DNA of 64,000 bases from Galaxea fascicularis (Eukaryota; Cnidaria; Anthozoa; Scleractinia; Euphylliidae), in the NCBI GenBank assembly GCA_948470475.1, contig OX419344.1:24359725-24423724 (forward strand), given 5' to 3'. Each line of letters begins with the position of its first letter. The first letter of the stretch is position 1. Below, in pieces: positions 50,924 through 63,860 of this stretch. The notes beneath the pieces were generated by a model. The model had not been told where the DNA came from. It was given only the letters and a program-made list of their open reading frames with translations, and ran no database searches. The position numbers and the translations under genes are program-made.

Positions 50924-51964
50924 CTTGCAAGCCTCGCCACGAACAGACAGCGCCGAAAACCACGTGACCTCCCTTTTTCAGGCACGAAATTTATTGGTCT
51001 GTGGGAGGGGGCACTAGGGAGTTTGTCTTCCAAATATCAAAATATCGCCAAGTTTGGGTGACAAATTGTCTCTCGAGGCCCGTAAGCAATTGCTGATATC
51101 GTGATATAAGATTAAAATCTGAAAGTACCCAATTAAAAACCACTTAAAATGGCTCAAATGGTTCAATGTTGTATTGTGTACTTTGCACTGTGTGACGTAT
51201 ACACAGCCTGACGGGTTTCTGGTTTGCACAATACATATTCACGTTTAACAGTTGTTATATGGGGTTCATTTTTGTGATTTTTTTCAAGTAATTTCGGATA
51301 TCTCAATATTACTTTAATTTTAGCCCGATAAAACCTTCAGTATATTTGGCGACTTCTCAGTCATCAATTGTATTGACTAATTATTCGATTAGCATAAAAT
51401 ATCAGGATTGAGGGCTGCGGACTGTGGAAAAATGTATGAAATACGGACTAGAGTACAACCGTTTTTCTCCTTAACTCACGTAGTTTAAAAATGGGTTCAA
51501 AATGCAGCTCTCGACCTTTAGCCAATGAAAAATATTCAGATGTTTTTATGATCATTATACTCGTACAGGAATCGAAAGGTTAGCTGCTTCCACTACCACC
51601 ACGTGCAAAAAACGTCGGAAGAAATTTGACCTGCTCCTCATTTGTGCTAGCTTAGTCGGTCCCCGGTTCGCAGTCCTTCAAATTTCCCTCGTTCTTAGTC
51701 CACCCTTGATTTCCATTTCACCAGCCGTACTATGTTCTGATCGACTGATGACAACTTCAGTAAGGTTTAACTGAATAGCAATGGTGCAATGTCACTCAAT
51801 GTCCATTTACAGTATTAAAATAATCCTTACTGCTATATTTGGTATTTGTCTTTCGGTTATCAATTAGGAATTCCAGGTCTTCGGCTTGTAAATGTAGTCA
51901 GTATCTTCGTCTATTATTTCGAATTATTCCACAAAGTTCCACAATTTTATCTTAATTTCTTTCT

Positions 51965-51988
51965 ATTATTATTATTATTATTATTATT
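51965..51988. repeat. ATT microsatellite
   Basis: About eight ATT units in the ATP1B-CFAP44 intergenic region. Confidence 0.9.
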
Positions 51989-53043
51989 TGTCAGTTAGCG
52001 GACCTCTGGAGCCTGTAAGTATCTTCTAGCGTGCAATAAAGCCCAAGTTTCATGAACACGTTACGTATTTAGTAAGTAAATTTTGGCTATAATTAGTAAG
52101 CATGAATATCTCCTGAATATAAACAAGAATTCACTCAGAATGTGTCAAAATGACGTCAAAATGCCATTCAAACAGCCCACTACTGATGTTAGCTGTTGCC
52201 GGAAGATTGACTTGGGTGGAGGGGGACCCTGATGCAGTGTGGGGAAAGCTGTTTGGAAGACATATGTGCTACGTTGTTAAAAACTGCAGAAGTGAACACG
52301 ATCAAAAGCTAGATAAATTTACTAGTAATTGTATTTCGGTCGTCAATAATTTGTCGGGAACAGTTTGCAACAATCTCACCTAAGACACAAGTAGAACTCA
52401 CCGAGGGAACCACTTGGACCTTGTGTCACCACTTCTCCCTTTTAGCTACTTTACAAGCCCCCCACCCCCCTTGCAAATTTCCTTTCCCCCGGCATGGCAC
52501 CAAACCGATATAACCATCCACTGTACTTTCCCTGATCATCAAGAAAAAAATCAGGAACGATCTGTCAGCCACGCACAGCGAGCATGTTTGCATGTGATCA
52601 AACACGTGCTTACCTTGGACCTGGATACTTAAGCTTAGAATATTAATCGATAAACGACAAATAACCGGAAAATTATAACAGTAGTTTGAAACAAACTTCT
52701 AAAAAAAATTAAAGAGAGAAAGAACACATTTCCCATAAATCTTGTTAAAACAAAAACCATCATTTCCCTTATACCTGTGAAAACAAAAGGCTGCTAATTT
52801 CCATATTGCCCCTGAAATTCGAACAATTTGCTTATAGTGTGCTCCGGATGTTTAATAATAATTAAGTTCGAAGGCGTAAAATTCGTTAAGTCAGCTTCAG
52901 GTATAGGAGACACATCAAGGTCAGCTATTTCAGTGCACTGAGAGATTAGCATGTGGCTCCTTATAAACCAACACAGCCGATGGGTATTATCTTGATGTAA
53001 CCTCAATTCCCTTAAGTAATGAACAAGGAGTGTGTGGCACTTA

Positions 53044-53250
53044 AGCCGCTGTTACACGTTGAAACTTTTAGCTGAAACTTGTGTGCAACGGCGTTGCGAA
53101 ACATGTTTCAGCAGGCGTTGCACCGTGTAACATGGTCGGTTTCGTGAAACGTTTTGAAGTTCCGTTGCGAGACAAGTTTCACGAAAAGAAGAACCGCTTT
53201 CTACTTCTGCAACGGTCGCAACGATCGCAGTGGTGACAAAAACGAGAGTT

Positions 53251-53282
<32 letters not shown>

Positions 53283-53337
53283 CGCGGTGCGGTTGCACAC
53301 AAGTTTCAGCTAAAAGTTTCAACGTGTAACAGCGGCT
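53044..53337. mobile_element. Harbinger-like MITE with TTA duplication, upstream of CFAP44
   Basis: The ends AGCCGCTGTTACACGTTGAA are inverted over about 45 bases and flanked by TTA on both sides (53041-53043 and 53338-53340). The interior is made of further GAAAC/TTGCAAC repeats. This GC-rich 294-bp unit lies about 1.6 kb before the CFAP44 start. Confidence 0.8.
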
Positions 53338-54910
53338 TTAGAAAGGAGAATTATTTTCGTACACTCAAAAAAATTACTCAATTCTGATTGGGCAAGAGCA
53401 GTACAATAGTACTCCGCATTAAGTTTCCACGACAACGGTGCGTGAGCACAACTAAACGTTGTAAATTTGAACGTTTTCACTGGTGAAATGGGACTAAAAG
53501 GCACATAAACTAAAAGGTACACGAGTTGCCGTTCTCTGTAATGACTTGTTGGACTACATGTAATTTGTATAGGTAATCACATGATTTCGAGTGCAATTTG
53601 GAATAAATAAACACGAGTAAATTTTTTCAGACCAACAAAATTGCACGGAAGGTTTCGCGCAATCGTCGGACTTCTTCGGAAGGTGTCGCACAATCTTCGC
53701 GGGCCTTGGAGATCTCTTCGTTTTAACTTCGGAAATCTTCGTTGTAAATTTGCACTGTGTTAAACGTTTCTGCACTGTGTTCACTAAAGATGCACTCCGA
53801 TTTAGCCTATCAGAACTGCAAAATTTTTTCAAATGTATTATTAATCAAAATACACGATAATTCACAAGTTGTGCGACGGCTCGTACAATTGGTAGATTGT
53901 GAGATTTAGCTGGAACTCTGTTAGGAGAAAATAACAAACGATCAATCGTTAACCATTACTCGGACACATTGTTTAAAACTTCAGAAAAGGTTTTTGACTT
54001 ATATTTAAAAGAAGACAACAACTGAAAGCAAGAGTTTGCACCTGAATTGCTGAAAATAATAAATAATTATGAACTTCATTCGTGTTTTCTATTATCACAG
54101 CCAATAAAGCGACACAAGATAGATTTTCTTGCTACGTGTTAATAGACCATTGTCACGCGCGTGCAGATGTGAGAAGTTTGCAGGTGAATCATTCCGTGTT
54201 TGCTGTCGTTCAATGCACATTTCATTTCCATATCAGTGGAAACATGAATATTTGATGAATGTTCGCTATACACTTTCACTTTTTCTAACAAGCAAGAAGG
54301 AGGAACAGAATTTCTCTTCAGCGGGAGGCACCAGTAGAAACTGCTCACTTGACCGTGAGAAAAAATGGTAAGAAGAAAATGGGACCGTGGCAAGCGAATT
54401 ATTTCGGCTTGAACGTAATTTTTTCTTAATCGACTTAACTCAATGCTTTCTGTAAACTTTGATCTTACATTTCAGAAGCAGCATGTTTTTCGTGTATAAT
54501 TTCTTATTTGTTAGCTGTTAAATGGGATGATTTTGGCTTAACAAACACATTAACGTTTCCAGAAAATACAGAAAGTTTGGAGGCGTATGGTATCAAAACG
54601 ATACAGAAGGATAGTAAAAAGTGGAATACAGATCGTCTGGAAAACCAGGGTATAAATGTGGATTCTGAAGGCAATGGTGTGGTTCAGAAACTCCGTTTTG
54701 CCTTTTAAACATGATAGTGCTCTCAAAGTGTATAAAATCGGAGATCAAATATACGTGGTTATAAGACTTAAGGCTTACTCTTGTTGAAAACAAGGGCGTT
54801 TGTGATTTTAGTGCAGAAAGAAGATAACTAAGAAAAACTTTGCTAAGTAAGAAGATTTACTTACAGAGTTAAAGTAAAGTCATCACACGATGTTAACTAG
54901 AACACAAAGT

Positions 54911-54924
54911 ATTACCATGGTGAT
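54911..54924 (+). promoter_or_regulatory. RFX X-box-like site upstream of CFAP44
   Basis: The sequence ATTACCATGGTGAT matches 11 of 14 positions of the X-box consensus GTNRCCATRGYAAC, including the central CCATGG core, and ends 26 bases before the CFAP44 ATG. RFX factors commonly control ciliary genes through X-boxes close to the start. The position would place it in the 5' leader unless transcription begins right around it. No binding has been shown. Confidence 0.45.
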
Positions 54925-54950
54925 AAGCTCAAAGTGAAGTCGTTTTCAAA

Positions 54951-57900
54951 ATGTCGGACAGACACGAAGGTACGGATTCTAATGAAGACCCACGAGACGG
55001 AGAAAAAGAAGAAAATTCAAAAAATCCGTCTCTAAAGGATGCGACGCATAAACTAAAAGCTGAAGCTCTAAGGCGATTGCAGCTGGGAGATGTGGATTAC
55101 GAGAGCGAGAGCGCGAAAAATAGCCAAGGGTCCTTTGGAAACGACAACTCGAATGTGCAAGACACGGGGATTGATGGCGATTATCGAGGTGAACTCCGGC
55201 CAGAAAAATCTGATGGTTTGAGCACAGACAAATACAGCAATGTAAACATTACTGATAGCAATGGTGCTGGTTCAAGCAGTGATGGAAACAAGGAAAGTGA
55301 AAGTTTTAGTCAGGATTCAGCGAAACCTGACGTGGACACAATTTCAGGGGATTCTGTGGGAAATATAGACGATGTAAGTCAACGAAACAAGCAGGGATCT
55401 GATACATCTGCAAATGACGGTGGTAAAACAAGTTCTGAGGGTAAGAATCAAAGTACTAGTGAGATATCAAACCACGGCGAGGATGCAAAACAGAGTGTCG
55501 TTGATGAAACGTCAAGCAAAGACTCAAGGCCCACAAGTGGTCAAGGGAGGAAGGGAGCATCGCCCGGCTTCAGACATAGCTCAGGTGTAAGACCTGGATC
55601 AGGGGTCAAGGGAGAAGAGAAAGGAAGTGAGTACAAACCTGGCAGTAGACCTGGTATGGGAAATGGCAGCAAGTCTAGGCCAGGGTCGGGGTCGTCTAGA
55701 CCAGGGTCAGGGTCTAAGAGATCCAGAGAAGAAGGACAGTCGAGAAGCAGACCTGGCTCTACTGGAGGTAGACCTGGTTCTACAGGACACAGCAGGTCTA
55801 GACCTCAGTCAGGAACTAAACAAGAGGTCACTGGAACTCTTGGGCAGGATGAGTCGTCTAGTGGAGGCATTGTAGAAGGGTCTGCAAATATAGGTGGTGT
55901 TTCCTTTGAAGATGGAGTAAACAGATTTACTGGAGTTTCATATCCAGATGGAGGCAAGGACGAAGAAGCTGGTAGTTTGGCAGATGATAAGGCAGTCAAG
56001 GCAGCTTCTTCAAGCAACATAATGAGGGGTACATCACAAACAGTAGGTGCTAATGCAGTTGAACAAGGGAAAGACCACCATGTTGATACTTTAAATTCAA
56101 CTGTAAATAAGAAATCTGGTGATGGCAGTTATGCGCAAACATTGCATGAGGAAAATAAATCTGAATCAAAACAGAATGAAGATGGTGATAAAATTAGTGA
56201 TGATGTGTCACCTCCTGTGAATGAGGGAGCCGGAGTTGATTCTAAACAAAGCTCTGATTCTGTTTCTTATAATAAACAGGATTCTGGAGGTACTGAAGAT
56301 TTAACAGGTACAAAAGAAGAGGAACACTCTGACAGCGTCAAAGGTGACAACGAAAAGACCAGAAGTTCTGATCTTGAGGGACAAGGTGAAGTGAAGTCTG
56401 ATGAACAAAAAGATGCATCAGAAGCATTACAGTTAAAGGATGGGTCAGTGGAAGAAAAAACTCCGGAAAGTCGGGGAGGAAAGGGTAAAACAAAAGAAGA
56501 ACCAACAACTGATCCTAGTGTTGATGGAAAACCTGGCGAAACACAGAAGGCTGAAGAAAAAGAAGAGTCAGGAACAACTGCAGATAGTGGAGCTGGAGAC
56601 AAAAGTGAAGCAGAGGTTTCAGTGGATAAACAAACCAGTAATAGCAAAAATGGTGATGCTGCAGCAGAAACAGGTGAAGGAAAGAAAGAGGATAGCGGTG
56701 ATAAAAAGAAAAAGAAGAAAAAGTCAAAGGTGGATGGCACAGAACAACAAGAGGACATTGAGGAAGAGGATGAGGAGGCTGAAGAGACAGGGGAAGCTGT
56801 CGGAGCACCTCAACCCACAAAAGCCAAGCAAGATGTCTCAGGTAACTTAAAAACTTTATAATTTTTAAATTGAACAACTTTGAAATACTTGTAGCAGCCT
56901 CCTGCTTGTAATGCAGTTCCTGTAACTAGATGTGGCCATCAAGTGCTACTTGGATGGTAAAGCCTGAAAAAAAATTGATGCTTTTTTTTTTCAGGCTTTA
57001 TTTTCACTACCTCCCAAACAGTGTTCATGATGGTGAATGATCACTTACATCTTCATTCTTTAATCTGCTGTTCAAATATATGATTTTCTTATGTTCACAC
57101 TCATCAAAACTTAATTTGTTGCAATATACTTTATGCACTGCCAGCTGAATTAGAAGAGGAAGAAGAGGCCAAAAGAACTCTTCCAGATGACTTCTATTAT
57201 GAGTTTGATGACCTTGTCTCAGGAGCATTCACAACAGAAGGGATCCCATCGCAGTTAATGTCATTTTAGTATCCTTTATGTTTCATATTATTTTAATTTC
57301 CTATAGGTTGCTCTTAGCACATTAAATAAGAGTAACCTATAGCAAATTGTCCTGTAGCCATTTTGAGCATTTTACAAAAGCTCAAAAATATGGGGCTGTT
57401 TTATGTTGACTAGTATAGTATGTATTTTCATCATGATGATACAAACACTTACATGTAAGCATTTTAATGAACTCCAATTAGTTTTGAAGTATCTGGTAAT
57501 TGGCTTGAGGTTCACTGTAGCTCAGCTTGTCTATTAAGCTAGTAATATGGTACAATGTGAGGTTTCAAAAAGTATCCATGCCAAGCAAAGTTTGGGGCTG
57601 TGAGGGAGGTCTCACTCAAACAAGAATAATTCTTCTTTCAGGGGAGTTAAAGGATGTCTTCAAAATCTTGGGAAGTCCTTGTGTCACAGGCTTTGCTTTT
57701 AGCATTAAGTTTTGCACGGAGTTCATTCCTTAACTTTTTTCCTCCCTCTAGCCATTCATTTGGTTATGAGTGTACAAAGCGTTCAAATCTGCATGTCCTG
57801 GATGAGAATTCTGTTTTATTCTCAGCTGGAAACACTGTGGAAATCCTTAATCTCAAAACACAAGAGCAGACACACATTCGAACAACTGGCGGTGGAGGAA

Positions 57901-60900
57901 TTGGAGCTATTGCTGTAAGTACTATTCAGAGTTACACGTAAATTAGTTAAAGTACATGACTAAACTTATAAACTACAGATGAGGCATGGATGATTGTGAC
58001 AAACATTTTAGTAATGATGATGACGATGATAACAATAATAATAGACAAGTGAAAATAAGCGATAGAAATGAACAACATTTCAATGTCATTACTTTTTTCA
58101 CTTCCCTTTGTTTCACCAAACCATTGGTAATGATAATAATAATGATAATAATGATTGGATGAAGCAGAGCTGCAGATATGAAATCAAATGAAGAATGATT
58201 GTCGCAGTTGCGATCACAATAATAATAATAATAATAATAATAATATGTACATGTATATAATTATTAGCACCATGTATATAGCACCATTATCATTTCTGGC
58301 TAATGGCACTTGACTAAACAATAAAGTTTAACATCTTATAGTTGTTCAAATGTAAATCTCCTGCTTGTAAATTTTAACCCTTAGTAACTATCAGTAAGAT
58401 TTGTTTTTGCTTGGTTTTTTACCTTAAGGACTACTATTTCGTCATGTCTTATGACTGTGTGTTTGATCAAGTAGTGATATTACAAGGTCAAATGGGGTTC
58501 TGATCTCTAAGGATAAAGAAATTGACCTTGATTATACTCATCTCCAATTTACTATTCTAATTCCAGGTACACCCCAGCAGAAAATATTTTGCTGTTGCTG
58601 AAAAAGGCACAAAACCAAACATCAATATCTTTGAGTACCCCTCCCTTAAGCTCCATCGTATTCTGCGAGATGGCACAGAAGAAGCTTATGCCCATCTGGA
58701 CTTTTCACCTAAGGGTGATAAGCTTGCCTCTGTGGGCAGTGCGCCAGATTACATGCTCACTGTGTGGGACTGGAAGAATGAGCAGGTCATTCTAAGGTCC
58801 AAGGCTTTCTCACAGGATATTTATAAGGTGGCTTTTTCTCCAGAAGATGAAGGTCATTTGTGTACAAGTGGTTCTGGTCATATCAGGTTGGTACTGCGGA
58901 CAATGTAGGTCCCACCTTTGGGACTGTTACTTGCCAAAGAAGTTCAATTCACTGGTTCCCAGTTGTTTAAGGGGGGACTATCTTAACTACAAAATTAGCT
59001 AAAATTGTTGCTATGGAAGTTCCCAACCCTCATATCTTGGAAACCCTAACTTGCACAGGCAAGCTATCTGGCTATGTTTTCTACAATCAAAAAGGTTTTC
59101 AAGATTTTCGAGTCACAACCATATTTGGTAAGTCACGTGACCAGAACAGAAAAAACCTAAAACTCGAGTGGCATACACTTCTGGATATCAAAAATGGTGC
59201 CAATGGTTAACAATCGCCTAGGTGCAAAACTCTATGTATCGATTTTTTGAAATTCATGTACAATACAATCTGTAAAAATCCCTTGGTAACCATGCCAAGT
59301 CTGTAGTTAAGTTAGTCCCCCCTTAAAGAGGTAAAAACTTTATCTCAATATTACAAACTCTGTGAGTAAATTTGGCAAATTCTGGAAGGGACATCAAGAT
59401 CAAGTGTTGTTCTATTTATTTTGTAATCACATGGCAAAGAAAGAAGGTCACATTATGGAGATGAATTAATTTGATGCACTTCAGCTGTTGTTGGAAACTG
59501 TCACTTACACCAAAATTGTTTTGGCACCAAGGAAAGTGATACATGAATCAGAATAAATATGGTAGCATTATTAGAAATCAGACTCTTCTTATCAGAGTCC
59601 CTACTATCTACTTAATCAGGTTTTGGACCATGGCCAACACATTCACTGGACTAAAGCTCCAGGGACAAATTGGAAAGTTTGGTGCAAAGGAGCTGTCAGA
59701 CATAGAAGGTTAGGGTTCTTTAATCCTCATTTCAATATAACTGTGGATGCCTAATGAATAAAATAACACACTCCTACTCCTAGTAGAGGACAGTACGATA
59801 GCTGGAAGCCAGCTGTTGGGGCTTATGACTATAGTGAAGGTTTGCTTGCAGGGAAACTCAACATGCATGTTTTGTTTTGAAACTTTGCCATGAACTAGGA
59901 GTTCTCTGATCTGAAGTCCAACTGGCTTCTTACCCTCCAATGACATTTCTCTGCAGGTTTTGTTGAGCTCCCTGACGGCAAAGTATTATCAGGTTCTGAA
60001 TGGGGAAACATGCTGCTCTGGGATGGTGGCTTGATCAAAGTGGAGATTTCCAAAAAAGGCAGAAAGCCCTGCCATGTTGGCATGATAGAACAGTTCTTCA
60101 TGGATGAGGGGGAGCTCATGACCATCGGTGCAGATGGGTTTGTGAAAGTTTGGGATTTTGAGAGCATTGATAATGCTGATACCACGGAAGAAGGCCAATT
60201 GTTTGAAATGGACCCAATGTATGAGCTAAAGGTGAGGTTATTAATGAATATCCCAACATGACAATAAACCACCTGCACCACAGGTAACCCATATGGCTTC
60301 ATATAACAGGCAACCCACAAAAAAGAAAATTATTTTCTTTGTTGTAAAACTGTCCATAAGGCCTTAAGGCTGCTTCAGTTTTAGATTTGGATCAGCAGAA
60401 CTTTATAATGCAAATATGGGATGGTCAACTGAAACTGATTTTCTTACATTGCACACAGGTTGGAACAGATGTGAAACTCATGTCGATGGTTAAAGCTGCT
60501 AATACTGAAGCCCCAATCTGGTATGCTCAGGTAACTATCAAAACATAATCATTGAGAAAAACAATGCAACGTTTCCTTCCTTAAATTATTCTCAGCATTG
60601 TGTAATCATTATTGATGATAATTATGTCAAAACTTTTCAGGATGCCACAGGTGGTATTTGGAAGTTGGATCTTTCATTTACCCATACTGTAAGTATGGTT
60701 TCTATCCTTCTGGATATTATGCTGACACTTTAATTACAGACACACAAAAATGTGACAGAATTAAGTCAGTGTTTCTTTGATTACCACTTCTCTAATGCAG
60801 ACAAGAGAAACACTGTGATGTACAATGTCCCAAGACCTTTGACTGAATTCCATACCCCCCACAGAGGGTTGTTTTTTTTGTTTGACACCCCACCCCCACC

Positions 60901-63292
60901 CTCCCAGAAATTCCAGTTTAGCTCCATACTTTTCTCTAGAAATTTTGCTTTTTCCACCCTCCTCCCCCTTGGAATTTCCATTGACCGTCTGTTGGGGAGG
61001 TATGAATATTTTCTGTAATTGCACATTAAAGGCAGATAAGACACCTCTCTTATGATAATAAATTTCTTATAATATGATTTTCTTTGTAGAATGGACATGA
61101 TTGAGGCATTTTCTTTTGTTTCACAGAGCCACGCACCTGAGAGGATGTACTCTTATCATGCTGGACCAATCACAGGCCTGGATACATCCCCTGTTGCTCA
61201 TTTTGTGGCCACTACAGGAGTTGATCGTAAGTGAAATTATGACACCGACCCCTTGTAGTCAAGGAGCCAAGATTTACTGCTGATGCAGGGGATTGGCTTT
61301 CTTGCAACTGAGGACTAAGAGTTAAAATAAACAAGGTGTTGAAGTGGACCAGAAAATTGACCCCTGAGGTGTTCCAAGAAATGAAGGGGAGAAGTTCGCA
61401 CCATCATGGTGTCCATGAACTCCTCTCCAAGGGAATAATTTGTAGTGACCTTGCTCTTTGTTTTTGTAAACATTTTTTTACACTGGAGTTATATACATGC
61501 CTATTGATTGAGTTATGTTTATGACAGATACTGTTCGAGTGTATGACTATGTTTCCAAGACACCCATGTGCCAGGCAAAATACAACTCAGGGGGCTCAAG
61601 TTTACTGTGGATACCCAAAGAGGTGAGAAGAAGGAGATTAACAACAAAACTACTGCAAGAGTTTTGTGCCTTCTACCGAGTCAGCCGCTTACTTTAATGA
61701 AATAGCTTTCTTGATCAGCAAATCTTGTTTTTCCAGGTTGAATCAAGTGGTACCAAACTGCTGGCAGGTTTTGATGATGGTGTGGTTCGGCTGCTAGCAT
61801 TAAACAAGGTTGATCCATCAAAGCTAAGGAGCAAAAAATCCAAGCTGAAGTATGAGCTGAATCTGGAGCAGGTCTTCAAACCTCACACAAAATCGGTCAA
61901 CGTTCTAACCATTGACGAACAAGGGGAACTTCTGGCCACTGGAGTAAGTTTCTCAGTGTTGCTGTTGCTCAGTGGACGTGCTTCATCTTGTCTGTAGAGT
62001 GTTGGACTTCTTCAACCTTACTTGCAACAAAACTAAGAATGGGTCATTCTTCTTCTTCTTCTTCTTGTTTCAGAGCGATGATTGTACCGTGTTTTTCTTC
62101 AGTGTTGATGAGACTTACAAACCAATTGGTTTTATTGAAACTGCTTCTCCAGTTGTCTCAATGGAATGGTCGAAAAAACTGAAGGTAAACAATCGCTTTT
62201 TGTCTAATATGTATTATTTTATCGCTTTTGTTCACAATTTCACGTATTATTTTAGTTTTCCTTTCCCTTTACTTGCTGTGACAAGACGTCTTTACTTTAG
62301 GAAGCATGGTGTGCACAGACTGATTTCTAACTAAGGGTGTGGTGATGAAGATAACTAATATATTTTGTTACCAGGCTCCAAAGAGCTTACTCATCAGCTG
62401 CAGAGATGGAACGGTGCTTCATGTTGAGGCTCCCGCGGCTGGAAAATATGACACGAGCAAGACTTACCACCTCCCCATGACAAATCTGAAGACCAAGGAG
62501 TACCACTTCACGAGTGTTAAGGACAAACTCAGGGTGAATACCTTAAAACTGTGTGACTTGGAAATTACTAAGTTCTTGTTAGGTGACGAAAAACCTGACT
62601 GGGATAAAATGTCTCCGATGGTCTTCCGTTATATTGTAACGCTGTCCTATATTCTTTTGTTTGATTTGACATCTGGAACTGGAGAAAACATTTCCGTTCT
62701 ATCTACCTTGTATTAAAAACCAGTTTCAGATTTGACGACCAAAGACGAAGAACCGATTGCATTTTAAAACTCGGATTTCCTTGTGCAAAGCACAGGAAGC
62801 ACTATTCATAAAGACGATTGACAGAGATAAACACACCAATCAAGAATCCTGGTGAGAAATTCTGGCGAGAAACAAATTCTCCTATCGCTTGTTTAAGAAA
62901 ATATCGTCCTTGATATGAATTCATCTATCCGGTGGTATTCGTTTCTTTTTCGTGACAGAATACCTGTAATTACGGCGGTGAAGCAGGACCAAAAAAGATG
63001 TTTGTCTTCTACTAACAGTAAGATCTTCGTTTTCCCATAGAAAGCTGAGGAAGAAGCTCGGAAGGCCAAAGAAGAAGAAGAGAAACGAAAGAAGAGAGAA
63101 GAGGAACGAGCAAGACGGCGGGCACGAGGCTTGGAAGATGAAGAAGAAGAGGAGGAGGAGAAAAAAGAGGGTGAAGAAGGCGATGAGGAACAGAAGGAAG
63201 GCGAGGAGGCTGAGGAGGAACAGCACCATGAACCAGGAGAAATTATCAAAGGATTTTACTATGGCAAGACGGAGAAATTCTGGGTGTCCATG
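54951..63292 (+). CDS. CFAP44: Cilia- and flagella-associated protein 44, N-terminal part (gene runs off the window)
   Basis: CFAP44 (WDR52) is a WD-repeat axonemal protein of the tether/tether-head complex linked to inner dynein f and needed for motile cilia and sperm tails. Fourteen exons join in phase: 54951-56841, 57145-57268, 57752-57914, 58567-58886, 59620-59708, 59957-60231, 60459-60530, 60641-60688, 61127-61226, 61528-61622, 61737-61943, 62074-62184, 62375-62533, 63041-63292, giving 1,302 residues so far. Family hallmarks are [14 protein letters not shown] (exon 2), [12 protein letters not shown] (exon 3), [37 protein letters not shown] (exon 6) and [20 protein letters not shown], typical WD blades. 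Exon 14 is a Lys/Glu/Arg-rich stretch then [14 protein letters not shown]. The first exon adds a 630-residue low-complexity, predicted disordered extension before the conserved part, much longer than the vertebrate N-terminus. The ATG at 54951 (A at -3) opens the only long frame. The C-terminal coiled-coil half lies beyond 64000. Confidence 0.93.
55545..55815 (+). repeat. Arg-Pro-Gly-Ser repeat tract in CFAP44 exon 1
   Basis: Within the CFAP44 first exon, roughly residues 198-288, the protein cycles through RPGS units (SRPGSG, GRPGST, SRPGM and variants). The DNA shows matching degenerate repeats built on AGACCTGG/TCAGG. The tract is basic, while its flanks are acidic and Ser/Asp/Glu/Lys-rich. 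It is probably disordered and may vary in length between alleles. Confidence 0.75.
56958..57000 (+). other. 17-bp intronic hairpin containing a decoy splice acceptor
   Basis: In CFAP44 intron 1 a perfect 17-bp inverted repeat (56958-56974 and 56984-57000) has a 9-base loop. The right arm is a run of T followed by CAG, a textbook 3' splice site, but using it would bring an in-frame stop before the conserved exon. The true acceptor is 57144, about 150 bases downstream. Confidence 0.7.
58219..58245. repeat. AAT microsatellite in CFAP44 intron 3
   Basis: About nine AAT units; weaker AAT/GAT runs precede it around 58015-58160. Confidence 0.9.
58971..59322. mobile_element. TTAA-flanked MITE in CFAP44 intron 4
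   Basis: The ends GGGGGGACTATCTTAACTAC and its near-perfect inverse are flanked by TTAA (58967-58970 and 59323-59326). No ORF of note. TTAA suggests piggyBac or Kolobok; the G-run terminus differs from the CCC-type element at 28989. Confidence 0.75.
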
Positions 63293-63860
63293 GTGGGTTG
63301 TACGGATACTTGAGAAGTGAAGAGTGACTGTTAACCCTTCAACCCCTAAGGGCGATCAATGCATAATTTCTCCTTATAGTACCACTGCTCAATTAAACAT
63401 AGAGGTTGTGAGAAAAAAGGAAGTGATCAACAAGGGACAGAGGTCTTGATTGTTTAACAAATTCTCCTCATTATTACCATAGAAAATGTATGGAAAACAG
63501 TATGGAGAAAATACATGCTGATATTATGGTGTAAAGGGTGGAAAGAGAGAATGAAGAGGGACCATCCATAAAGTGCCCTTGGTACCATACTGGGTATCTT
63601 CACTGATAACTAATGCAAAATAAAAATGCGAACTCGTTCAAAATGTTTACAGTTTGAAACCTGAGAAGCCCTAAGCATTATTGACAAATGATCTAACCTT
63701 AGTCTAATGCAAGAGACTTTAGAAGCCTCCTTGACATAATCCGGTGGCCTATTTGATACGTATACGTTCACTTAAATTCAAAGTTTAAAATTTTCAGAGA
63801 TGTGGAGACAACAAACAGCACCGGAAAAGTACTGCTCAGTAGCTTTCATTTGAATAGGCC

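Larger units (their letters stand above)
51035..54900. other. Divergent intergenic region between ATP1B and CFAP44
   Basis: About 4 kb holding the promoters of both genes. It includes an ATT microsatellite and the Harbinger-like MITE at 53044-53337. The plus ORF 52150-52383 (77 codons) shows no recognised motif. Confidence 0.45.

Noticed and set aside
52150..52383. Plus-strand 77-codon ORF upstream of CFAP44
   Set aside because: No motif, no splice continuity with CFAP44, and stops at both ends; kept only as spacer.
56267..56758. Minus-strand 163-codon serine/phenylalanine-rich frame
   Set aside because: It is the antisense shadow of the Glu/Lys/Ser-rich CFAP44 exon 1.
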